From IMG/VR virus record IMGVR_UViG_3300031787_000662, positions 1-28,007 of that record: DNA of 28,007 nucleotides. One strand, 5' to 3'. Below are positions 1 to 5,816 of the stretch, in pieces; the stretch's first letter is position 1; each line of letters begins with the position of its first letter. Both the position numbers and the translations under genes were made by a program. The DNA is from a virus. The notes beneath the pieces were generated by a model. That model ran no database searches, was not told the DNA's origin, and saw only the letters and a program-made list of their open reading frames with translations.

Positions 1-1
1 C

Positions 2-538
2 CGGGTGGTGGAGCGCCAGCAGAAGACGCTGGCCCGCGTCGACTTCCCCCAGGCGCCGGAGCTGGTCGCCCGCATCGCCGCCATCAAGACCCGCCGCAAG
101 GACTGGAAGGTGGAGGAGATCGACCTGCCGCTGGTGGTCAATTCGCAGACGCGCCAGCCCTTCAGCCACGGCACCACCTATGCCGCCATGTTCGCCCGCG
201 TCCGCGCGGCGGCGGCCGCCGGCATCTGGCGCGACAAGGACGGCGGCCTGCATGTCGCCTCGGATGAGCCGGAGAAAATTATCGCCGGCCCCCGCTTCGC
301 CTCATGGGCGCTCGAGCCGATGCCTTCGGTGGCCGACCTGACCGACCAGGACCTGCGCGACACCTGCGTCACCTGGCTCGCCCGCGCCGGCAACGACCCC
401 ATCCGCATCGCCGCCGTCACCGGCCATTCGCTGGTGACGATCCACGCCATTCTCAAGCACTACCTGGTGGCGCACAAGGACTATGGCGACCAGGCGATCG
501 CCGCGGCCGTGGCGTGGTTTGACCAGCAGACGGGGTGA
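2..538 (+). CDS. int: Tyrosine recombinase (phage integrase), C-terminal part
   Basis: This is the C-terminal catalytic part of a tyrosine site-specific recombinase that would insert and excise the phage at its attachment site. The frame is open to the left edge, so the true start lies outside the window; GTG codons at 5 and 8 are internal. Late in the protein are the family boxes: a DLRDT segment with the box II arginine, a TGHS segment (box II histidine region), then ILKHYL with the probable nucleophilic tyrosine. The usual HxxR histidine is replaced (QDLR), a variation known in phage integrases. The GHSL...ILKHY style is common in alphaproteobacterial prophage integrases. The gene points toward the tRNA-Lys fragment and the putative arm sites about 370-580 bp downstream, which fits a linked int-attP unit. 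Confidence 0.85.
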   Translation, partial: RVVERQQKTLARVDFPQAPELVARIAAIKTRRKDWKVEEIDLPLVVNSQTRQPFSHGTTYAAMFARVRAAAAAGIWRDKDGGLHVASDEPEKIIAGPRFASWALEPMPSVADLTDQDLRDTCVTWLARAGNDPIRIAAVTGHSLVTIHAILKHYLVAHKDYGDQAIAAAVAWFDQQTG

Positions 539-543
539 CGGGG

Positions 544-924
544 ATGGACCGCAAGGCGCGCGACGTGCTGGCAGACCTCAAGATCGACCTGTCGCGGCAG
601 CCCTTCAGAGGCGAGGCTGCGGCATTGCTGGACCGGATCGTGCAGGAATATGCGGGAGCAGTCGAAGCGGCCTTGGCGTGGACCGTGGCTCGTCATGGTT
701 CGGCGCAGCAGCTCGTCCGGAGCGGCAATCCGGTATCGATCCTGATCTGCCCTCCCCATGTCGATATGCATGCCGCGCATGCTCGATGCGGCCAGCCGGC
801 AGGGTGGCGAGACGGGGTGATCCTGATCCAGGTCATCACGGTTTGCGACAAGTCGATGATCGTGACGACGGACCTTGAAAGCGTGAAGGCGGCGGCCCCG
901 AAACCGGCAGGGTCACACGTGTGA
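544..924 (+). CDS. Hypothetical protein, 126 aa, downstream of integrase
   Basis: The family is not recognised. The reading frame starts with an ATG (MDRKARD) 5 bp after the integrase stop, with G-rich sequence just upstream; an in-frame GTG at 535 overlapping the integrase stop is an alternative. The first half looks helical and soluble (DVLADLKIDL, LLDRIVQEY), with no membrane segment or known motif. Third positions are less GC-rich than in the late genes, as is common for accessory or early phage genes. Its stop codon lies inside the perfect palindrome at 911-926, so its 3' end overlaps the presumed left arm of attP. A recombination directionality factor is conceivable from position alone, but nothing in the sequence shows it. 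Confidence 0.45.
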   Translation: MDRKARDVLADLKIDLSRQPFRGEAAALLDRIVQEYAGAVEAALAWTVARHGSAQQLVRSGNPVSILICPPHVDMHAAHARCGQPAGWRDGVILIQVITVCDKSMIVTTDLESVKAAAPKPAGSHV

Positions 925-1122
925 CCTTTGTGACCCTGTTTTCAGGTCACACGTTCTCATCTTGTTCTGAAATTCGGCCGACCGACGGCCCCGCACTTTC
1001 CAGCATTCATGCGGGTTTGTGGATGGTGAGCGGGGAGGGGATCGAACCCTCGACCACATGATTAAAAGTTTCAACCGACCCTTGGTCCGTCAATGGCTTG
1101 GCGAGGGCGGCCGTGTGACCTT
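911..1122. other. Probable attP: arm-type repeats flanking a tRNA core
   Basis: The 8-mer GTGTGACC or its complement GGTCACAC occurs exactly four times: 911-918 (complement), 919-926 (direct; these two form a perfect 16-bp palindrome), 945-952 (complement) and 1113-1120 (direct). A 7-of-8 copy sits at 928-935. The copies at 919 and 1113 match over 10 bp (GTGTGACCTT). They lie on both sides of a tRNA-Lys 3' half at 1024-1069. Repeated short sites on both arms around a tRNA-derived core, next to an integrase gene, is the layout of a tyrosine-recombinase attP. The repeats and their positions are seen directly; the arm-site role is inferred. The cluster at 911-952 could also act as an operator or fold into hairpins in RNA. 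Confidence 0.6.
1024..1069 (-). other. tRNA-Lys(TTT) 3' half, att core
   Basis: Read on the minus strand, the segment runs from the anticodon loop (CTTTTAA, anticodon TTT) through the 3' anticodon stem (TCATG), variable loop (TGGTC), a perfectly paired T stem-loop (GAGGG, TTCGATC, CCCTC), the 3' acceptor strand (CCCGCTC), the discriminator A and encoded CCA. The 5' half is absent: bases upstream of the loop do not pair with the stem and no GAGCGGG acceptor strand precedes it. It is therefore not a working tRNA gene but a half-gene of the kind phages carry so that integration rebuilds the host tRNA. With the integrase on the CCA side, integration would place an intact tRNA-Lys next to int. Confidence 0.75.
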
Positions 1123-1139
1123 GCGGTGTTTCCGCCATG

Positions 1140-1177
1140 AAAAAGAGCCCGCGCCGGACGGTTGGCGACGCGGGCTC
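1140..1177 (-). terminator. Rho-independent terminator of the late operon
   Basis: A perfect 9-bp GC-rich inverted repeat (1145-1153 with 1169-1177, arms GAGCCCGCG and CGCGGGCTC) has a 15-nt loop and is followed on the minus strand by five T residues (1144-1140). It lies about 75 bp beyond the last late gene (stop at 1254) and before attP, so it would stop leftward late transcription from running into the attachment site and the integrase region. Confidence 0.85.
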
Positions 1178-1253
1178 GAGTTCAGGGAGGAAACGCCCAA
1201 GGAGGGCTGCATGCACTGCACTGCTCCGGCCGCCTCACGAACGGCCGAACGGT

Positions 1254-1556
1254 TCAGCGCGGCCCGGACGGGCTCGTGCGCATGCCTTCGAGGATCTGGC
1301 GAACGACGCGGATGTCGCCCTGCATGGTGAGGACGGCCTCGCGATCGGCATTGCGCTGGATGCGGCTCTCTTCGCGGTCGGCCTCGCGGCGCGCCTCGAT
1401 CCGCTCCACCCGCTGCTCCACCCGCAGCACGTGGCCGTTGAGGGCCTTGACGTCGCTCTGCAACACCACGAAGGCGACGACGCATCCGGCAGCGCTGGCC
1501 AGCGCCGTCATGGCGAAGCTGGGGACGTTGAGCTTCCAGTCCGTCTTGATGGTCAT
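1254..1556 (-). CDS. Membrane protein with coiled coil, possible holin
   Basis: This 100-aa protein has a short N-terminal segment, one hydrophobic stretch at about residues 12-33 (SFAMTALASAAGCVVAFVVL), then a long charged heptad-like region (residues 35-95, rich in E, R, D and V) likely to form a coiled coil. It is the last gene of the lysis cassette, right after the spanin pair, with a strong ribosome binding site (GGAGGGG) ahead of the ATG. The order of one transmembrane helix followed by a cytoplasmic or periplasmic helix is seen in several phage holin-like or holin-accessory proteins, but no family signature is certain. Holin, antiholin or another membrane-bound lysis factor are all possible. 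The terminator at 1140-1177 follows. Confidence 0.6.
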   Translation of the reverse strand: MTIKTDWKLNVPSFAMTALASAAGCVVAFVVLQSDVKALNGHVLRVEQRVERIEARREADREESRIQRNADREAVLTMQGDIRVVRQILEGMRTSPSGPR

Positions 1557-1571
1557 CGCCTGCCCCTCCCC

Positions 1572-1781
1572 TCACCTGCCGCGCCAGCCGCAGGTGCGGC
1601 GGCCGTGCTCGTTATGCGCCAGCAGCTGGGAGACCTGCGCATCCGACATGGCGCGGATCTCCGCCTGCGTCGGCCGGATCGGCCGCCAGCCGTCGCAGCT
1701 ATTGCCGGCGGTCTGGCACGCCCCAATCGCGAGCGAGACGGCGGCGACGCTCATCAGCTGAAAGACGCGCGAGATCGTCAT
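1572..1781 (-). CDS. Outer-membrane spanin (Rz1-like lipoprotein)
   Basis: This 69-aa protein has a lipoprotein signal: hydrophobic residues 8-20, then a lipobox with Cys22 (AIGAC). The mature form would be a 48-residue outer-membrane lipoprotein with two further cysteines. Its first 83 bp overlap the end of the preceding i-spanin-like gene in a different frame, the classical Rz/Rz1 overlap. The ATG at 1781 was chosen because it gives the shortest proper signal peptide; an in-frame extension upstream to 1850 would put charged, proline-rich residues ahead of the signal. Spanin pairs join inner and outer membranes and fuse them in the last step of lysis of Gram-negative hosts. Sequence similarity to named Rz1 proteins is weak, so the call rests on architecture. 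Confidence 0.75.
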   Translation of the reverse strand: MTISRVFQLMSVAAVSLAIGACQTAGNSCDGWRPIRPTQAEIRAMSDAQVSQLLAHNEHGRRTCGWRGR

Positions 1782-1962
1782 CGGTTCTGACCCTGTTGCG
1801 GAGGTTGTCGAGGGAGGCCTGCGTCTGCCGGGCGCGCTCGCGCTGGGCACCGATGGCGATGAGGCGGAAGACGGCGACGGCCAGCGCGGCCGCCACCAGA
1901 AGGCCAGCGGCGGCCCAGCGGCCGAGGCGCGATCCGGTGATGAGCGAAATCAGCCAGGTCAT
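1699..1962 (-). CDS. Inner-membrane spanin (Rz-like)
   Basis: This 87-aa protein has an N-terminal membrane segment (about residues 17-37, rich in A, L and V) followed by a charged helical region (RERARQTQASLDNLRNRV...) and a short C-terminal tail. This is the type II topology of i-spanins: a membrane anchor and a periplasmic coiled coil that meets the lipoprotein partner encoded in the overlapping downstream frame. The ATG at 1962 overlaps the stop of the preceding 30-aa gene by 4 bp (ATGA), so it is preferred over the GTG at 1968. The segment RTDDDLARLSADERRRRLARDW resembles C-terminal tails of alphaproteobacterial phage Rz-like proteins. It works with the gene at 1572-1781. Confidence 0.75.
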   Translation of the reverse strand: MTWLISLITGSRLGRWAAAGLLVAAALAVAVFRLIAIGAQRERARQTQASLDNLRNRVRTDDDLARLSADERRRRLARDWGVPDRRQ

Positions 1963-2051
1963 GGCCACCCCCAGATGCGGGCGATGCTGGCCGCCACGAA
2001 GAGCGCGGCGAACACCAGAAAGATGGTGGTGATCGGTTCGGGCAGGCTCAT
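1959..2051 (-). CDS. Single-span membrane miniprotein, 30 aa
   Basis: The tiny ORF starts at an ATG overlapping the endolysin stop (ATGA, 2048-2051) and ends overlapping the i-spanin start (ATGA, 1959-1962). Its product is almost entirely one hydrophobic helix (ITTIFLVFAALFVAASIA) with a short RIWGWP tail. Coupling at both ends and codon pattern support translation. A role as a small holin, antiholin or lysis regulator is inferred from size, topology and place between endolysin and spanins. No family is recognised. Confidence 0.55.
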   Translation of the reverse strand: MSLPEPITTIFLVFAALFVAASIARIWGWP

Positions 2052-2812
2052 CCGCCGCCCTCCTCGATCGGCTCGGTGCCGGTCTCGGTGTCGAGCGGCA
2101 CGCTGTCGGCCGGGCCGGCGACTGTCAGGCGGCCGGTCCAGATCATCACGCCGACGACGGCGAGAAGGACCAGCAGCACGGCGATGGCGAGGAAGGCCCA
2201 GAGGTTGTCCACGCCGAAGGGCAGCATGAAGCTGCCGCCGAAGATGGCCGAGACGATGGAGCGGAAGGTCCAGCTCTTCGCCGGCGGCGTCTCCGTCGGC
2301 GCTTCCTCGACCTCGGCCACCTCGCCGCGGCCGGCGCGGGTCGCCACAGGCCCTTCGCTCATCTCGCGCCACAGGGCGGCCTCGGCGCGCCGGCGGCGCA
2401 CCAGGCCCTGCAGTTGCACCATCTGCCCCGTCTTCGGGTCGCGAGCCCGCGTCCAGCGCATCAGCTGTGCCGGCACATCCTCGAAGCGGCGGGCGTTGAC
2501 GCGCTTCAGGATGGTCGATTTGCCCAGCGCGCCGGTGTTGAAGTGGAACGAGACCAGGGCGTCGAACTGGCCCTGCGTCAGCGGCACCTTGACCAGGCGC
2601 AGCACCTCGGCGGCGAACTTGGCCACGTCGCGCTTCAGGATGGCAAAGCCTTCCTCGCGGCTGATGACCATGCCGGCCACGACGGTCGGCGGGCCTGCCA
2701 TGGCGGTGTGGCCATAGCCGATCGTCCAGTGCCCGGCCGGGCAGACATAGGCCCGCGGGCGCCAGCCCTCGAATTCCTTGATGACATTCAGGCCGCGGTT
2801 GGAAACCTGCAT
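2048..2812 (-). CDS. GH24 endolysin (lysozyme) with C-terminal membrane segment
   Basis: This muramidase cleaves the glycan strands of peptidoglycan to lyse the host. Residues 1-150 form a GH24 domain: Glu15, then eight residues to Cys24, then five to Thr30, within EFEGWRPRAYVCPAGHWTIG. This is the E-8aa-C-5aa-T triad used by one subgroup of phage endolysins in place of E-D-T. The conserved end of the fold is also present (GLVRRRRAEAALW, residues 136-148). At 254 aa the protein is about 100 residues longer than a plain GH24 enzyme. The extra part holds an acidic, proline-rich linker and a strongly hydrophobic helix (about residues 205-226), with a weaker one at about 185-200, then an acidic tail. 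There is no N-terminal export signal. SD-like GGGAGGGG precedes the ATG. Confidence 0.93.
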   Translation of the reverse strand: MQVSNRGLNVIKEFEGWRPRAYVCPAGHWTIGYGHTAMAGPPTVVAGMVISREEGFAILKRDVAKFAAEVLRLVKVPLTQGQFDALVSFHFNTGALGKSTILKRVNARRFEDVPAQLMRWTRARDPKTGQMVQLQGLVRRRRAEAALWREMSEGPVATRAGRGEVAEVEEAPTETPPAKSWTFRSIVSAIFGGSFMLPFGVDNLWAFLAIAVLLVLLAVVGVMIWTGRLTVAGPADSVPLDTETGTEPIEEGGG

Positions 2813-2815
2813 CTA

Positions 2816-2926
2816 TCACCCCTCCCTGCGGGCCAGCGCGCGCTGCACGCCGAGAACGAAGACGACCAGCGCGCCGCCCATGCCGAGGCCGATGAGGATG
2901 ACGGGGATGGCCGGCAGCTCCGTCAT
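2816..2926 (-). CDS. Single-span membrane miniprotein, 36 aa, holin candidate
   Basis: This small ORF starts 2 bp after the tailspike stop and ends 3 bp before the endolysin ATG. The product has a short polar start (MTELP), one glycine-containing hydrophobic helix (IPVILIGLGMGGALVVFVLG) and a basic tail (VQRALARREG). An N-out/C-in single helix with a positive tail just ahead of the endolysin gene suits a pinholin-like or holin role, but no known family is recognised. Codon third positions are nearly all G or C, as in neighbouring genes. Confidence 0.55.
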   Translation of the reverse strand: MTELPAIPVILIGLGMGGALVVFVLGVQRALARREG

Positions 2927-2928
2927 GG

Positions 2929-5694
2929 TCAGGCCGCCCAGGCGAGCAGGCAGGTGCTGTCGTCGCGGCCGCCGTAGCCGGTCGCGGTCTTCGACGCCTG
3001 CTGGATGTTCTCGAGCACGGTGATCTCGTGATAGCCGAGCTGCGCCGGGATGCCGTCCGGCACCGGCGCCCGCGGGAAGCCGCCGGCCGCCTCCGTCAGG
3101 TTGGAGCCGTTGGCGCCGTAATAGGCCGTGGTGCTGTCGAGGCCCGCGCCGCGGCGGAAGGCGACGGTGACGTCCGCGCTGCTCATGAGCCCGTCGATCG
3201 AGGTCTGGAAATCGTCGATCGCCATGCCCGACACGATGCAGAACTTGTCGTTAGCCTCGCCGTTGCGCTGGCGGATCGTCTGCGAGGAGTAGGACCAGGA
3301 CGAGGCCGAGGTGTAGAGGCTCGCCACCAGCCGGCGGCGGTTGAACTGGTTCCAGATGCCGATGGCGCAGCGGTTGGCCGGGTTGCTGCCGTTCACGTCG
3401 ACATTGTGGAAATTGTAGTCGATGAGGGCCGAGACGTTGCAGCGGATCGTGCCGAGATAGAGCCCGCAGCGCGCCGGGATCGTCACCGCCGCCGCGGCGT
3501 TCGTGATGTCGTATTTGTTCACCCAGAAACCGTTGAACAGCTCCAGCTCCGTCGTGCCCGGGCCGGTGCCGCGCGAGGTGGCCGAGGCCCAGGCGAAGCC
3601 CTTGGAGCCCTTCGGCGCCAAGGTGGCGCGGTCATAGAAGGCGAAGACGTCGCGGTTCTCGTTGACGCCCGCCGCCGAGGGGCTGATCGCGCTCTCGTTG
3701 ATCGTGTACGCGAATTCGGAGGCGTTGTGGCTGGACCAGTTCACGCCGTTGAACAGCGGCAGCTTGCGGCCGCGACCGGCCGGCGTGATGTAGAGCGTCA
3801 CCTGGTTGGTCAGCGTCCCGGCCGGATAGGGGTTGCCGGAGACGGGCGAGAGGATGAAGTCGGGCGCATCCACGTCGGTGCAGCGCACCTCGGCCGGCGA
3901 TCCGCCGGACAGCAGCAGCTTGGTCAGGGCGACCGACGCCGCGATCGGCGCGGTGGTGTTGCCGGTGAGGTTGTGGCCGTCCAGGTGGTGGTCGTTGTCG
4001 GCGGCGAAGGTGACGCCCCACTTCTGCGCCGGGTCCGACGAGCCAGCGGTCGAGATGTGGCCGATGAGTGTGCCGGCGGCGATATGCGCACCGGACTGAT
4101 AGGCGTGGCCGACATCCTCGGCGCGGCCGTTGTTCTTGGTCACGACGCCGTCGACGTGCAGGCGCGGCGTCTCGGAGTAGATGCCGGACCAGGCATGGCC
4201 GTTGATCAGGCTGCCCTCGAGGTGCACGTCGCCGTTGTTGGCGGTCAGGTGCAGGCCATGGGCCTCCCAGGTGGCGGGCGTCGAATTGGTGGGGCCGGTG
4301 GCGATCGTGCCGTCTTCCTCGGCATGCAGGCCATGCAGCTCGTGGTTGGTGCCGTAGGTGTCGAGATAGTAGGAGGGGCCGCCGTTCTGGCCGGAGAAGT
4401 TCTGGCCCTTGATGCGAACGGCGGCGATCGGGGCATCGGCCCGGCCGATGGCCGCAAAGCCGCCGAGGTCGTTGCCGAAGGTCTTCAGGTCGGAATGTTC
4501 GCCGGCGGCCATGCTGCCGACGGCCGCCGCATCCGGCTGCTGCAGCCAGCCCCAGCCGCCGTTGTTGCCCATGTAGCAGTCGGACGAATACCACTGCGAG
4601 CCGATCGCGCCGTCCGCGTTGGTCTGCAGCACGCCGTGGCTCAAGTTCTCCGAGCACCAGAGGTTGATGACCTTGCCGAAGGCGGTGGGGCCGAGCAGCA
4701 CGCCGACGTCGCTGTGCCGGACGCGAATGTCCCGCAGGATGCAGTCGATAAAGGCATTTGGCACGCGGATGCCATGCGCGCCGGCGCTGGCCGCCACGGC
4801 CCGGTCGATGTCGAGACCCTCCAGCTGCACGCCGGAAATGCCGGCCTGGAAGGTGATGATGTCGTTGCCGGCGCTCGGGCTCTTCAGGATGGTGGACAGC
4901 TTCTGGCCGCGCCCGCGCAGCACCGTGCCGTTGCCCTCGATGTTGATGGAACCGCCGATCATGAAGGCGCCGGCGGTGAGCACGACCTGCTCGCCGTTCG
5001 ACTTTGCGTAGTCGATCGCCTTGTTGCTGGCGTCGGTCGCATCCACCTCATAGGTGTTGAGGGTCGCAGCGGAGTAGTCCTGCGGCTCGATCCACGGCCG
5101 CAGCTTGTAGCGGAGGATGCGCGGCACGGCGCCGGTTCCGCCGGGCGTGTAGAGCGAAGTCTCCACCGCGGCGGGCTCGAATTTCTCCGGCGTCAGCGAG
5201 CCGTCGGGGATCTGGCCCAGCACCACGTCGACGATCTGCTCGGCCAGCGCCTCGTCCGCCTCCTCGAGCGCGGTGATCGCCGCGTCGCCGGCATCCACGT
5301 CGCGCCGCAGCTCCTGCAGCACGGTGGTGACCTCGTCGGCCTCGCGCTCCATGGACGGCGTGTGCAGCCGGCCGGCGCGGCTGAAGTCGGTGGAGCGCTC
5401 ATGGGTGCGCCGCGCCGTGATGCGGATCTGCACCGCCGCATCGCCGGAGGTCGGCCGCGGCGCGACGGAGAAGGTGACGGTGGCCCCGGTCGCGCCCGCC
5501 GGCGAGCCGGTCTGCGCCTTGGTGAAACCTGTGGTGATGGTGGTGAAGCGGGTGGCCGGCGCGATCTTGCGCTGCACGACCAGGTCCTCGGTGTCCCAGA
5601 CGGGACCGGCATTGAAGGTGAAGACGGTTTGCGCGGCCGAGGCCTCCAGCGTCACCTGCCGGGTCGAGCGCGTGATCGGGATGGAGGTGGACAT
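2929..5694 (-). CDS. Tailspike / tail fibre with beta-helix, possible depolymerase
   Basis: This 921-aa protein is the receptor-binding tailspike. Residues 1 to about 115 resemble the N-terminal virion-binding domain of T7-type tail fibres (VTLEASAAQTVFTFNAGPVWD). Residues about 115-165 form a helical, probably trimeric coiled-coil linker (EREADEVTTVLQELRRDVD). From about residue 205 a pectate-lyase-like right-handed beta-helix begins, shown by short G/D/N/V/I-rich turns and a typical entry (NGEQVVLTAGAFMIGGSINI). The final 250 residues are a separate beta-rich, aromatic region, perhaps a C-terminal lectin-like or trimerisation domain. Such proteins often cut host surface polysaccharide; no active-site residues can be named here. 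The gene is the only tail gene separated from its neighbour by a real gap, and its start lies under a hairpin (5699-5739). Confidence 0.85.
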   Translation of the reverse strand: MSTSIPITRSTRQVTLEASAAQTVFTFNAGPVWDTEDLVVQRKIAPATRFTTITTGFTKAQTGSPAGATGATVTFSVAPRPTSGDAAVQIRITARRTHERSTDFSRAGRLHTPSMEREADEVTTVLQELRRDVDAGDAAITALEEADEALAEQIVDVVLGQIPDGSLTPEKFEPAAVETSLYTPGGTGAVPRILRYKLRPWIEPQDYSAATLNTYEVDATDASNKAIDYAKSNGEQVVLTAGAFMIGGSINIEGNGTVLRGRGQKLSTILKSPSAGNDIITFQAGISGVQLEGLDIDRAVAASAGAHGIRVPNAFIDCILRDIRVRHSDVGVLLGPTAFGKVINLWCSENLSHGVLQTNADGAIGSQWYSSDCYMGNNGGWGWLQQPDAAAVGSMAAGEHSDLKTFGNDLGGFAAIGRADAPIAAVRIKGQNFSGQNGGPSYYLDTYGTNHELHGLHAEEDGTIATGPTNSTPATWEAHGLHLTANNGDVHLEGSLINGHAWSGIYSETPRLHVDGVVTKNNGRAEDVGHAYQSGAHIAAGTLIGHISTAGSSDPAQKWGVTFAADNDHHLDGHNLTGNTTAPIAASVALTKLLLSGGSPAEVRCTDVDAPDFILSPVSGNPYPAGTLTNQVTLYITPAGRGRKLPLFNGVNWSSHNASEFAYTINESAISPSAAGVNENRDVFAFYDRATLAPKGSKGFAWASATSRGTGPGTTELELFNGFWVNKYDITNAAAAVTIPARCGLYLGTIRCNVSALIDYNFHNVDVNGSNPANRCAIGIWNQFNRRRLVASLYTSASSWSYSSQTIRQRNGEANDKFCIVSGMAIDDFQTSIDGLMSSADVTVAFRRGAGLDSTTAYYGANGSNLTEAAGGFPRAPVPDGIPAQLGYHEITVLENIQQASKTATGYGGRDDSTCLLAWAA

Positions 5695-5698
5695 GCCG

Positions 5699-5739
5699 GC
5701 GAGCCCCAGAGGTTCCGAGGCTGCCAGTGTGGGGCTCGC
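5699..5739 (-). promoter_or_regulatory. Hairpin covering the tailspike ribosome binding site
   Basis: A perfect 9-bp inverted repeat (5699-5707 with 5731-5739, arms GCGAGCCCC and GGGGCTCGC, 23-nt loop) lies just before the tailspike ATG (5694). On the mRNA the 3' arm contains GGGG, the only SD-like sequence, and ends 4 nt before the start codon. Folding would hide the ribosome binding site. Seen directly: the repeat and its position. Inferred: a translational control role. Confidence 0.5.
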
Positions 5740-5770
5740 GGGCGCGCGTTAAGCGTGTGCCGGGAGCGAC

Positions 5771-5806
5771 GGCCAGGAAAAGTGGGAACCGGTTTTCCGT
5801 CCGGCC
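5771..5806. repeat. Palindromic intergenic element, Rhizobiales-like
   Basis: A stem-forming sequence has inner arms GGAAAA (5776-5781) and TTTTCC (5793-5798) around an AACCGGTT palindrome, and outer GGCC arms. It resembles the short AACCGGTT-centred palindromes that I recall as dispersed in Rhizobiales genomes; this is memory, not a search result. It occupies the 122-bp gap between the 836-aa virion gene and the tailspike. Confidence 0.4.
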
Positions 5807-5816
5807 GCGCGACCAG

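Noticed and set aside
911-952. Rho-independent terminator after the 126-aa gene
   Set aside because: Although the GGTCAC/GTGACC repeats can pair, no T-run follows a stem on the + strand, and the same motif recurs beyond the tRNA core, which suits protein binding sites better.
1024-1069. A complete tRNA-Lys gene
   Set aside because: Only the 3' half is present; there is no 5' acceptor strand, D arm or 5' anticodon stem upstream on the minus strand.
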